Source: SURF-24 sp964537965
Lineage (GTDB): Bacteria; Bacteroidota; Ignavibacteria; Ignavibacteriales; SURF-24
DNA length: 20,012 bases
Assembly (NCBI GenBank): GCA_964537965.1
Contig: CAZIDB010000072.1
Span: 1 to 20,012 of the forward strand
Direction of reading: 5' to 3'
Made by a program: the position numbers and the translations under genes. The notes below the pieces were generated by a model, which saw only the letters and a program-made list of their open reading frames with translations, was not told the DNA's origin and did no database searches. This document shows, piece after piece, positions 9,260-16,700 of the stretch; position 1 is the first letter of the stretch, and each line of letters opens with the position of its first letter.

Positions 9260-10978
9260 TTATAATAATGATTTTGGATTTAATCTTTGAATTAACATTT
9301 CAGCAATGGAAGCACCTGATGGAACCATCGGGAAAACCATTTCTTCTTTTACAACTTTAAATTCAATTAAAACAGGTCGATCATTTATGGTGAAAGCTTT
9401 ATCCAGAACTTCTTCAACATCTTTTGGTGAATCTACCGTAAAAGATGCCAAACCTAACGCTTCGCCTAATTTAACAAAGTCAGGATTGCTTTGCGACAAA
9501 TCCGTAAAGCTGTATTTTTCTGCGTGGAATAATTCCTGCCATTGTCTAACCATTCCAAGAAAGCTGTTGTTCATAATTAAAAATTTAATCGGGAGTTTAT
9601 TTGCAACAGCGGTTATAAGTTCCTGCATATTCATTTGGAATCCGCCATCACCGCTTATAGATATAACTTGTCTGTCTTTTACGCCAAAGCAGGCTCCGAT
9701 TGCTGCAGGGACTGAAAATCCCATTGTTCCAAGTCCGCCACTTGTGAGATGCGAACGGGCATGATTAAATTTGTAAAACTGTGCAGTCCACATTTGATGC
9801 TGACCAACATCTGTAACAATAAGTGCATTACCATTAGTCTTTTGGAAAAGCTTTTCGAGCACAAATTGAGTTCTTAATCTTCCATCATTATTCTCATAAT
9901 AAAGCGGGCAATCTTCTTTCCAGGTATTAATTTGCTCCCACCATTCTTCAAGCTTTGGGGCTTCAGAAATTTCAACAGCAATTTCTGCCATTACATTTCT
10001 AACATCACCTACAATAGGAAGGTCTACCAAAACATTTTTATCAATTGCGGTTGGATCAATATCAATATGGATTTTATAAGCATGTTTTGCAAATGTTTCT
10101 ATCTTTCCGGTAACTCTGTCATCAAACCTTGCACCAAGAGCAACCAAGAGATCACAGTTATTAACGGCCTGGTTAGCCCAGTAAGTACCATGCATACCAA
10201 GCATACCTAATGAATGCGTATCAGTTCCAGGAAAAGCCCCTAATCCCTGTAACGTCATTGTAACGGGTAAATTATTATCTTGCACTAAAACTCTTAATTC
10301 ATCTGTTCCGTTAGACATTATAACGCCACCACCCACATAAAGCAATGGTCTTTTTGCTTTGCGAATCATTTCGGCAGCCTTTTTTATCTGGTTCTGGTGC
10401 CCATGATAATTTGGCTTATAACCTTTTAGCTCAACTTCTTCAGGGTATTCAAACTCACATTTGGAATTTATAACGTCTTTTGGAAGATCAACAAGAACGG
10501 GACCAGGTCTGCCGGTTGAAGCGATATAAAAAGCTTTTTTAATTGTGCTTGCCAATTCTTTTACATCTCTAACAAGGAAATTATGTTTTGTAATTGGTCT
10601 TGTAATACCAACTATGTCAGCCTCCTGGAAAGCATCGTTACCGATAAGATGTGTTGCAACCTGCCCGGTGAAAACGACAATAGGAACCGAATCCATATAA
10701 GCATCTGCAATTCCTGTAACAGTATTTGTAGCGCCCGGCCCTGAAGTAACCAAAACAACGCCGACTTTGCCGGTTGCTTTTGCATAACCTTCAGCCATGT
10801 GTGTTGCACCCTGTTCATGCCTTACAAGGATATGCTTCAGAAAATCCACATCATATAAATGCTCATAAATTTTTAAAGTGGCACCACCCGGATAGCCAAA
10901 TATATATTCTACTTTTTCCTGCTTAAGACATTCAAAAAATATTTCAGCACCGGTCATAGTATGTTTACTCTTTTTCAT
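9260..10978 (-). CDS. ilvB: Acetolactate synthase large (catalytic) subunit
   Basis: IlvB is a thiamine-diphosphate enzyme. It joins two pyruvates to acetolactate, or pyruvate with 2-oxobutanoate to acetohydroxybutyrate, so it serves valine, leucine and isoleucine. The catalytic Glu55 lies in VRHEQGATHMAEGYA. GATNTVTGIADAYMDSVP is the usual conserved block. The ThDP motif starts with GDGG near residue 442 and ends in NN about 28 residues later. The length of 572 residues is typical. The ATG at 10978 has GGAGG 8 bases upstream and lies inside the end of ilvD (14-base overlap), so the two are probably translationally coupled. IlvN follows directly. Confidence 0.97.
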   Translation of the reverse strand: MKKSKHTMTGAEIFFECLKQEKVEYIFGYPGGATLKIYEHLYDVDFLKHILVRHEQGATHMAEGYAKATGKVGVVLVTSGPGATNTVTGIADAYMDSVPIVVFTGQVATHLIGNDAFQEADIVGITRPITKHNFLVRDVKELASTIKKAFYIASTGRPGPVLVDLPKDVINSKCEFEYPEEVELKGYKPNYHGHQNQIKKAAEMIRKAKRPLLYVGGGVIMSNGTDELRVLVQDNNLPVTMTLQGLGAFPGTDTHSLGMLGMHGTYWANQAVNNCDLLVALGARFDDRVTGKIETFAKHAYKIHIDIDPTAIDKNVLVDLPIVGDVRNVMAEIAVEISEAPKLEEWWEQINTWKEDCPLYYENNDGRLRTQFVLEKLFQKTNGNALIVTDVGQHQMWTAQFYKFNHARSHLTSGGLGTMGFSVPAAIGACFGVKDRQVISISGDGGFQMNMQELITAVANKLPIKFLIMNNSFLGMVRQWQELFHAEKYSFTDLSQSNPDFVKLGEALGLASFTVDSPKDVEEVLDKAFTINDRPVLIEFKVVKEEMVFPMVPSGASIAEMLIQRLNPKSLL

Positions 10979-12838
10979 TTGTAGCCCTCCTTACTTCTTT
11001 TATTTCGGGTATTTTTAAGATTGCACCTGTATTAGCTGATGTTACCATTTTAGTATAACGAGCTAAATATCCATTTTTTATCTTTGGTTCAAAATCAGGA
11101 AGCTCATCTAATCTGTATTCTATTTCTTCCTTAGTTAATTCAACTTCTAATATTTTATTTGGAATATCGATTTTAATTATGTCGCCNNNNNNNNNNNNNN
11201 NNNNNNNNNNNNNNNNNNNNNNNNNNNNNNNNNNNNNNNNNNNNNNNNNNNNNNNNNNNNNNNNNNNNNNNNNNNNNNNNNNNNNNTAGTTAATTCAACT
11301 TCTAATATTTTATTTGGAATATCGATTTTAATTATGTCGCCATTTCTTAAAGCACCTATTGGTCCGTACTCTGCAGCTTCCGGAGAAACATGACCAATAC
11401 AAGCTCCTCGCGTCCCTCCCGAGAATCTGCCATCTGTAATCAATGCAACTTTATCACCAAGTCCCATACCCATTATTGCACTTGTAGGTGAAAGCATCTC
11501 CGGCATTCCGGGACCACCTTTTGGTCCTTCATAACGAATTACAATGACATCACCCGTAACAACTTCCTTATTCATAATTCCAGCGAATGCCTCATCCTGT
11601 GAATTATATACTTTTGCAGGTCCGCTAAATTTTAACATTGAAGGATCAACAGCACCGGTTTTTACCACAGATCCTTCAGGAGCAAGATTGCCGAATAAAA
11701 CAGCAAGTCCACCGGATTTTGAGTAAGGATCATCTACGCTATGAATAACTTCTTTATTCTTGATTTCAGATTTAGCAATATTTTCACCTAAAGTTTTTCC
11801 GGTTACTGTAAGTCGGGATAAATCAAGTACTCCATCTAACTTTGATAACTCATTAAGTATTGCAGAAATTCCTCCGGCAGCATCAACATCTTCCATATGA
11901 ACAAGTTTTGTTGCGGGAGAAACTTTACAGATGTATGGAACACGATCTGCCAATGTATTTAATTCACTTAAGTTGAAACCGATTCCTGATTCATTTGCAA
12001 TTGCCAAAGTATGAAGAACTGTGTTTGTACTCCCTCCCATAGCCATGTCCAATGCAAACGCATTTAAAAATGTTTCTCTTGATAATATATCCCGAGGCTT
12101 AATATCTTTTTCTACGAGATACAAAATTTGTTTTGCTGCTTTCTTTGCAAGGTCTTTTCTTTTGGGGTCAATTGCTAATATAGATCCGTTTCCGGGGAGG
12201 GCTAAACCGAGGGCTTCCATCAGGCAGTTCATAGAGTTTGCAGTAAACATACCTGAACAGGAGCCGCACGAAGGACAGCTAAAATCCTCCAACTGCTTTA
12301 ACCGTGTTTCGTTTATCTTACCAACTTTAAATTCACCAACACCTTCAAACACAGAAATCAGGTCAGACTTTTCTCCGTTTGGTAATCGTCCGGCAGCCAT
12401 TGGTCCGCCTGAGATAAAAATTGTCGGAATGTTCATTCTAACTGAAGCCATTAACATACCAGGTACAATTTTATCGCAGTTAGGTATGCAAACCATACCA
12501 TCAAGTCTATGTGCTTCAACTACAGTTTCAACACAATCTGCTATAAGTTCGCGGCTGGGTAACGAATAGCGCATTCCGATATGACCCATTGCAATCCCAT
12601 CGTCCACACCAATTGTATTAAACTCAAAAGGAACACCGCCGGCTTCTCTAACCGCATCTTTAATAATTTTGCCAAACTCCTGAAGATGTACGTGTCCCGG
12701 TACCAGATCAATGTAAGAATTGCAGATACCAATGAATGGTTTGTTAAAGTCTTCGTCGCTTTTGATAACACCGGTAGCTCTAAGCAAGCTGCGGTGCGGA
12801 GCTTTATCGAATCCTTTTTTTACTAAGTCAGATCTCAA
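10965..12838 (-). CDS. ilvD: Dihydroxy-acid dehydratase, split by a false assembly gap
   Basis: IlvD removes water from the dihydroxy acids to give the 2-oxo acids of valine and isoleucine, using an Fe-S cluster. Probable cluster cysteines are in GICNSY, PNCDK and CPSCGSCSGMF. GRFSGGTRGACIGHVSPEA marks the C-terminal part. The start is TTG at 12838 (RSDLVKKGFDKAPHRSLLRA follows), with GAGG five bases upstream. No in-frame ATG fits the family N-terminus. The 100-N gap is flanked by the same 55 bases. Merging the flanks gives one frame of 572 residues that continues through KEEIEYRLDE and ends ATNEKE at 10965, inside ilvB. It is the first enzyme gene after the leader and attenuator. Confidence 0.95.
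11132..11186. repeat. 55-base contig-end duplicate, left copy
   Basis: Identical to 11287-11341 on the other side of the 100-N gap, beginning TAGTTAATTC and ending TATGTCGCC. It encodes the same ilvD residues as the other copy. This is an unmerged contig overlap rather than a biological repeat. Confidence 0.95.
11187..11286. other. Assembly gap (100 N) inside ilvD, apparently false
   Basis: The flanks overlap by 55 identical bases, and removing the N run plus one copy restores an uninterrupted ilvD frame. Nothing appears to be missing here. Confidence 0.93.
11287..11341. repeat. 55-base contig-end duplicate, right copy
   Basis: Second copy of the 55 bases at 11132-11186. The odd length of 55 fits the k-mer or overlap length of a short-read assembler. 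Confidence 0.95.
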
Positions 12839-12862
12839 AACAACCTCGACAAATTTTTATTC

Positions 12863-12889
12863 TTATTTCCTAAAACACTTCAGAAATAA
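12863..12889. repeat. Secondary hairpin between the attenuator and ilvD
   Basis: TTATTTC and GAAATAA form a perfect 7-bp stem with a 13-base loop, 25 bases before the ilvD TTG. It overlaps the U-rich run of the proposed terminator, so it may compete with it. It does not cover the GAGG ribosome binding site. Confidence 0.35.
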
Positions 12890-12897
12890 AACTCTCT

Positions 12898-13016
12898 GGG
12901 TTTTGTCAACCCCTTATTTGTCTGTTTATGTTGTTTGATATTTAATTAGGGATTGACCAAACTATTTAGCCTAGAATGCTAATAATAATAGCCACTAGAA
13001 CTAGAATGATAATCCC
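12898..13016 (-). promoter_or_regulatory. Putative ribosome-mediated transcription attenuator of the ilv-leu operon
   Basis: Four short segments in the ilvD leader RNA can pair in alternative ways. Segment 1 (13011-13016, GGGAUU) lies inside the Ile/Leu/Val codon run. Segment 2 (12948-12957, GUCAAUCCCU) starts 8 bases after the leader stop codon. Segment 3 (12905-12914) is AGGGGUUGAC, and segment 4 (12898-12902) is AACCC. Pairing 1:2 gives 6 bp. Pairing 2:3 gives 10 bp with one G-U. Pairing 3:4 gives a 5-bp GC-rich hairpin followed, after six bases, by UUUUAUUU (12884-12891). Pairing 2:3 excludes 3:4, as in the trp and ilv attenuators of enteric bacteria. The 3:4 stem is short, so terminator strength is uncertain. 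Confidence 0.6.
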
Positions 13017-13130
13017 AAGGAGAATATTAATTGAAGTAGAGTTAATTGAATTTAATGACACAACATTACGTTGGCAGCATACAGGTATTGCCTTGTAGTT
13101 AGAGATGATATTTTCTGTTGTGTCTTTCAC
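12966..13130 (-). CDS. Ile/Leu/Val-rich leader peptide upstream of ilvD
   Basis: A 54-codon open frame starts at GTG 13130 and stops at TAA 12966-12968, 127 bases before ilvD. Its tail reads ILLGIIILVLVAIIISILG, with 15 of 19 residues Ile, Leu or Val, which are the end products of the operon. It resembles leader peptides whose ribosome stalls when charged tRNA for the product is scarce. The start is uncertain. GTG 13130 lies only about 14 bases after the predicted transcript start and has no clear ribosome binding site. An internal GTG at 13061 would give 31 residues. The alternative is a small protein with one C-terminal membrane helix. The position between the operon promoter and a 1:2:3:4 pairing set favours the leader reading. 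Confidence 0.65.
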   Translation of the reverse strand: MKDTTENIISNYKAIPVCCQRNVVSLNSINSTSINILLGIIILVLVAIIISILG

Positions 13131-13148
13131 TTTGTAATAATTTTTTTA

Positions 13149-13179
13149 CAAATATAGTCCAATGAAGACGAGATGTCAA
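13149..13179 (-). promoter_or_regulatory. Promoter of the ilv-leu operon
   Basis: On the minus strand TTGACA (13174-13179) is followed after exactly 17 bases by TATATT (13151-13156), close to the sigma-70 consensus. The -10 continues as TATATTTG, which also fits the Bacteroidota -7 form TAnnTTTG. Transcription would begin near 13144, giving a leader of about 300 nt before ilvD. Confidence 0.7.
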
Positions 13180-13375
13180 GATTTAGGTAAAATATTCTGA
13201 ATATTTATTCCGTAAAGTTTATTAAATGGCGATATCAACCGAAAGGATTGAGTTTATTATTCAAATTCAAATAAGAAAATAAATATTTTATTAAATCTTT
13301 TTGGAATGTTATTTTTAACAAGGTATTCAAAAAGAATCAACCGGCATTAAAATCATAATAAATCTTAAGGTGGAT

Positions 13376-14134
13376 ATGAAAATTGTTGCTACAATAATTT
13401 TGATTTTATTTTCATCCTATTCAATCTCACAGGTAAACACGGAAAAGTTCAGGCAGGATCAGGACAGCATTGGTTTTACTGCAATATTATCTGCAGGATT
13501 TTCTGTAAAGACCGGTAACTCTGATTACCAGCTTATTGACGGAGACGGCAGGTTAAATTTTAATGGTGGAAATTATTATACCTTTTTAGTCTTTAAGAGT
13601 GAGTTTGGCTGGACAAACGGAAAACAATTTTCCAATGAATCACTTGTTCATCTTAGATATGTGCCGAGTTTAAGTGATGATTTACAGTTGGAAGCCTTTG
13701 CTCAGATGGATTATGATAAATCCCGTTTGCTTTTATTCAGAGATCTCTTTGGAGCCGGTTTTCGCATTAAAGCATTAAAATTTGACGAATATAAATTAAG
13801 GATAGGCAGCGCACTAATGTTTGAGGAGGAAAAATATGATTTACCGGTTACGTCAATCCATGATACCAAAGCTTCTGTATTCAGATGGTCAAATTATTTA
13901 AGCAATGAAATTGATTTGCATGAAAACCTGAAGCTTCTTTCAATTGTTTATTACCAACCGCAAATAAATAAATTTAATGACGTCAGGATTCTTTCCGAGA
14001 ATACACTGGATATATTTGTAACTAAAAATTTATCATTTTACATTCGGTATAATCTCCGCTATGACAGTAAGCCTCCTGACGGAAAAGCGCAGACAGATTC
14101 GAAATCAAGATTTGGAATAACAATAAATTTTTAA
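13376..14134 (+). CDS. DUF481-like outer-membrane beta-barrel protein
   Basis: The 252-residue product begins with a signal peptide (MKIVATIILILFSSYSIS, then QVNTEK). The rest is rich in alternating hydrophobic and polar residues with many aromatics, as in membrane beta strands, and ends in ITINF, a typical C-terminal Phe barrel signal. GFSVKTGNSDYQLIDGDGRL near the mature N-terminus and the overall layout resemble the DUF481 (YdiY-like, salt-induced outer-membrane) family. I chose the ATG at 13376 because AAGG lies just upstream; a GTG two codons earlier is also open. It is the only plus-strand gene here, divergent from the ilv operon. The substrate is unknown, and a general porin-like role is only a guess. 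Confidence 0.65.
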   Translation: MKIVATIILILFSSYSISQVNTEKFRQDQDSIGFTAILSAGFSVKTGNSDYQLIDGDGRLNFNGGNYYTFLVFKSEFGWTNGKQFSNESLVHLRYVPSLSDDLQLEAFAQMDYDKSRLLLFRDLFGAGFRIKALKFDEYKLRIGSALMFEEEKYDLPVTSIHDTKASVFRWSNYLSNEIDLHENLKLLSIVYYQPQINKFNDVRILSENTLDIFVTKNLSFYIRYNLRYDSKPPDGKAQTDSKSRFGITINF

Positions 14135-14238
14135 GTTGATGGATGAAGATAAATCAGAAAAGATTTTAAATATCTCGATGAATCTCCGGACATGACAAAA
14201 ATGCTGAGATCCTTTCTTATGCGGTTAAATCTTATTTC

Positions 14239-14778
14239 CTACAGACCAGTAATTTTATAAGTCGCAATAACTAAAAGCTGACTAAGAATACTTACCATAA
14301 AAAAATAACCATTATGTTTCAAATCTATCTTGAGTTTATAACTCGCTCTTATAACAATTAAAAGCAATATTAAAGGAACAATTATTCCTACTGTATATGT
14401 ACCGAGTCCCATAATTGAGGATATTCTTGCTTCATCCTGTTGACTAAATCCTCCAAAGCCAAGAGAAAAAAAACGAAGTACAAATTGAAAGAACAATATT
14501 GGGTAGAAATATATCGTTGAATATTTCTCAATAATAAACAAAAAGACCACGGCCAATATTATTGTAAATGCCGGGCCTCCAATACTTACGTATAAATTAT
14601 GGCTTTCATCTAAATAATGTCCTCCTTCAGGCCAAACATAGTTTAAACTATATATCATATTATTTCCTAATAATTCTCCAACTACCCAGTGACCGAATTC
14701 GTGGAATAGATAAGAAAAATATGCTATAGGAATAAACAACAAATAAAGTCTGACTAATAATTTTCTATCAGCTATCAT
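14239..14778 (-). CDS. Integral membrane protein with HExxH motif, M50-like
   Basis: The 179-residue protein has about five hydrophobic segments. The first carries HEFGH at residues 26-30, the zinc-binding HExxH motif of membrane metalloproteases. GGPAF at 67-71 resembles the second conserved segment of site-2 proteases (M50), and an Asp at 115 (QQDEAR) might be the third ligand. The classical NxxPxxPLDG motif is absent, so a peptidase role is plausible but unproven. There is no clear ribosome binding site before the ATG at 14778. It is convergent with the outer-membrane gene (104-base spacer) and lies 61 bases after the SnoaL-like gene. A short ATCGTT/AACGAT dyad stands just upstream of its start. 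Confidence 0.55.
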   Translation of the reverse strand: MIADRKLLVRLYLLFIPIAYFSYLFHEFGHWVVGELLGNNMIYSLNYVWPEGGHYLDESHNLYVSIGGPAFTIILAVVFLFIIEKYSTIYFYPILFFQFVLRFFSLGFGGFSQQDEARISSIMGLGTYTVGIIVPLILLLIVIRASYKLKIDLKHNGYFFMVSILSQLLVIATYKITGL

Positions 14779-14839
14779 AATTTGATATCGTTTATTTAAC
14801 GATAAAACGAATTAGTGTTTTGATCGCCTGTCCTATTTA

Positions 14840-15220
14840 TCATTGTTTAGGTTTTGTTTGTGACCAGTGCGAGTGAATTAGTTTCCACTCCCCTTCCATC
14901 AGTTTGTATACCTCAGTTGTATTCCAATATTCTTTGCCCCCATCTTTCATAAAGCCAATAAAGTTGAAAGTAAGAATGCCAACATCTTCATGCATCTGAA
15001 CCTGCGGATCAAGTAATTCATAATCGGGAAAGCTGAACGTCCCGTTAAAGGAAGAGAACCAATCATGAAATTCTTTTTTACCAGTACAACGTTTGTCTAA
15101 GCCTGGATCAAAATAAGTTATTTCTTCTGCCGCTGCTTCAATGAATCCGAACGTATCGCCGGTTTTCCATCGGTTAAGAATTGTCCTTTCTTTTGTAATT
15201 ATTATTTCATTTTGTGACAT
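14840..15220 (-). CDS. SnoaL-like (NTF2-fold) protein
   Basis: The 126-residue protein has the layout of SnoaL/DUF4440-type cone folds: an N-terminal helix with RTILNRWKTGD, a central ITYFDPGLDKRCTGKKEFHDWF, and C-terminal strands EYWNTTEVYKLMEGEWKLIHSHWS. Such proteins bind small hydrophobic ligands, act as simple isomerases or hydrolases, or serve as association domains, so the sequence alone gives no substrate. The ATG at 15220 has AGGAG about 11 bases upstream, a rather long spacing. It is flanked by the toxin-antitoxin pair and the HExxH membrane protein and shows no functional link to either. Confidence 0.7.
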   Translation of the reverse strand: MSQNEIIITKERTILNRWKTGDTFGFIEAAAEEITYFDPGLDKRCTGKKEFHDWFSSFNGTFSFPDYELLDPQVQMHEDVGILTFNFIGFMKDGGKEYWNTTEVYKLMEGEWKLIHSHWSQTKPKQ

Positions 15221-15268
15221 ATTATTTGAATCTCCTGCTGTAAATAAATCAGAATTATTTTTGCCGGC

Positions 15269-15306
15269 GCTACAGTAATAAATTCAATTACTTACACTAC
15301 TGTAGC
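15269..15306. repeat. Hairpin-forming inverted repeat between toxin gene and SnoaL gene
   Basis: GCTACAGTA (15269-15277) and TACTGTAGC (15298-15306) are perfect 9-base arms around a 20-base spacer. The spacer contains a second dyad (AGTAAT and ATTACT) that overlaps the first arm. It may terminate toxin-antitoxin transcription. It also contains, on the minus strand, GCGGCTA, similar to the repeated spacer motifs further right. Confidence 0.5.
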
Positions 15307-15365
15307 CGCTTTTATAATAAATAGAAACTCCTCACTTTTTTTTGACGATTGTGTACTGATGCAAC

Positions 15366-15662
15366 TTATTTGAAAATTTCATCTTTCTTTAATAGTTGAT
15401 GCCTTTCAAATACTGTAAGAATATCTACTGATTTTTTCTTAACTAAGTAAACGATACGATAATTCTTAAATAACAACTCACGAATATTCTCAAGTGTTAA
15501 TTCGGGCACAATTCTACCTTTTTCAGGATTATCAATTATTGTTTCTGCTATTGAAATTAATTTATCAACGAACTCCACAGCTACGATGGGATTATCTTTT
15601 GAAATATATTCTTCAATTTCCTGTAAGCGAAGCAATGCTTCTTTCGTCCAGAATAACTTCAT
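15366..15662 (-). CDS. ParE/RelE-family toxin
   Basis: This 98-residue basic protein has the ParE plasmid-stabilisation layout. Two N-terminal helices contain LRLQEIEEYISKDNP and AVEFVDKLISIAETI. A strand core follows with GRIVPEL, IRELLFKNYRIVYLV and SVDILTVFERHQLL. ParE-type toxins poison gyrase, while the related RelE types cleave mRNA; the sequence here does not decide which. It starts two bases after the antitoxin gene stop, in the usual antitoxin-first order, so the two are co-translated. Confidence 0.85.
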   Translation of the reverse strand: MKLFWTKEALLRLQEIEEYISKDNPIVAVEFVDKLISIAETIIDNPEKGRIVPELTLENIRELLFKNYRIVYLVKKKSVDILTVFERHQLLKKDEIFK

Positions 15663-15664
15663 CT

Positions 15665-15949
15665 TTATTTTCCGGTTCGTGTTTTTCTTAATTCACTTTT
15701 AAGTTGTGCGGTTGATAATACTTCCCCTTTTTCCGAATCCATTAACCCGCGTGAAATTGAATCGATGAATAGTTTTGTTTGTCTTAACTCATCAAATTCT
15801 GAAGGAGAAATTAACACTCCTGCTGGTTTACCATTTTGAGTAATTATTAAGGAATTACGCTTATTCTGAATTTCTTTTAAATATTTAGCCAAACCGGATT
15901 TCAATTGACCAACCGGGATTATATCGCTTGCAACTAAAATATTTTTCAT
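15665..15949 (-). CDS. Phd/YefM-family antitoxin
   Basis: This 94-residue protein neutralises the ParE-like toxin encoded immediately downstream. The N-terminal DNA-binding half contains IIPVGQLKSGLAKYLKEI and then the family strand SLIITQNGKPAGVLISPSEF. The C-terminal part is the flexible toxin-binding tail. AAGG precedes the ATG at 15949 by 8 bases. Such antitoxins usually bind their own promoter with the toxin as co-repressor. No clear operator dyad is visible in the 100 bases upstream. Confidence 0.87.
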   Translation of the reverse strand: MKNILVASDIIPVGQLKSGLAKYLKEIQNKRNSLIITQNGKPAGVLISPSEFDELRQTKLFIDSISRGLMDSEKGEVLSTAQLKSELRKTRTGK

Positions 15950-16064
15950 TTCTGTATCCTTATCTTGTCTTTATTCCGGACTAAATATAAGCCTGTATTA
16001 TGACAACATCAAGATTGTATTCTAAGCATATAAAGCTTCGGCTTCACCTGTTGCCGGGAGCAGT

Positions 16065-16700
16065 TTACGGTTTTTCAAAATTTATAGTGAAAGATATCCG
16101 ACTGCCAAAGAATTCTTTCTCCATAAAACCAACTGAATTAGCTGTACTTCTCACGCTTTCACGTCTCTGAAAATGGGGGTCAGCAATTACTTCAGTCACA
16201 GATAAGATACCGCTTGGTTTGAGACTTTCAAATATCTCTGCCAGCACAGATTGTCGGTCTGGTATCTCCCCCAGTACCGCGACCAGCAAGACCCGGTTAT
16301 ATTGATTGTGACCCAGTTTTCCCGCTCTGGCTTCTCCCAGAAGGAATTGAATGTTTTCCAGATGTTCAGCCTGAGCCTTTATCCGCACTCGTTGCAGCAT
16401 CCCAGCTTGAATATCAAAGGCGGTTACTTCACCAGTAGGACCAATTTGTTTTGCTACAGGAATAGTCAACCGCCCTGGACCACAGCCAAAATCTAATACT
16501 TTCATCCCAGGTTCGAGCGCCAAATGTTGAATAATTTGACGAGCGCTATTATTCTTCAACAAAGGATTATCCAATTCTACCAGCCCACTCATCCAGGTTG
16601 GACATGGAAGAGATGACCGATGAGAAGAAAATCTCCAGATAATCACTATTAAGCTGAGCAGGACGATCAAGCCCAGAACGATGTAGAAAAACAGTAACAT
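16065..16700 (-). CDS. Membrane-anchored class I SAM-dependent methyltransferase
   Basis: The product has 211 residues. The first 23 (starting MLLFFYIVLGLIVLLSLIVI) form a membrane anchor. The rest is a Rossmann-fold methyltransferase with VLDFGCGPGRL at residues 68-78 for SAM binding, an acidic residue in AFDIQAGML, and LLVAVLGEIPDR as motif II. The substrate is unknown. I chose the ATG at 16700, with AGG 7 bases upstream, over a TTG five codons earlier. G+C is about half in sampled stretches, against roughly a third in neighbouring genes, so transfer is likely. It starts 34 bases after an attC-like half-site, as expected for the first gene of a cassette. Confidence 0.75.
   Translation of the reverse strand: MLLFFYIVLGLIVLLSLIVIIWRFSSHRSSLPCPTWMSGLVELDNPLLKNNSARQIIQHLALEPGMKVLDFGCGPGRLTIPVAKQIGPTGEVTAFDIQAGMLQRVRIKAQAEHLENIQFLLGEARAGKLGHNQYNRVLLVAVLGEIPDRQSVLAEIFESLKPSGILSVTEVIADPHFQRRESVRSTANSVGFMEKEFFGSRISFTINFEKP

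Larger units (their letters stand above)
12839..13375. other. Intergenic control region between ilvD and the divergent outer-membrane gene
   Basis: This 537-base stretch holds the operon promoter, the leader peptide and the attenuator on the minus strand. The right part (13180-13375) is AT-rich and must contain the promoter of the plus-strand gene at 13376, but I see no convincing -35/-10 pair for it. AAAATA and TATTTT around 13276 form a small AT palindrome of no clear meaning. Confidence 0.6.

Noticed and set aside
9306..9764. 152-codon plus-strand frame opposite ilvB
   Set aside because: Antisense shadow of the conserved ilvB coding region; no family resemblance.
12021..12569. 182-codon plus-strand frame opposite ilvD
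   Set aside because: Shadow frame of a strongly conserved ilvD; composition is that of an antisense reading, with no start signals.
12839..13145. T-box riboswitch in the ilvD leader
   Set aside because: No T-box-like sequence or specifier-loop arrangement is seen, while an Ile/Leu/Val codon run and alternative stems are.
13370..13375. GTG start for the outer-membrane gene
   Set aside because: The ATG at 13376 has better spacing from AAGG and gives a cleaner signal peptide.
14135..14238. Possible bidirectional terminator between the convergent genes
   Set aside because: Only loose ATCTC/GAGAT pairing far apart and no T run next to it.
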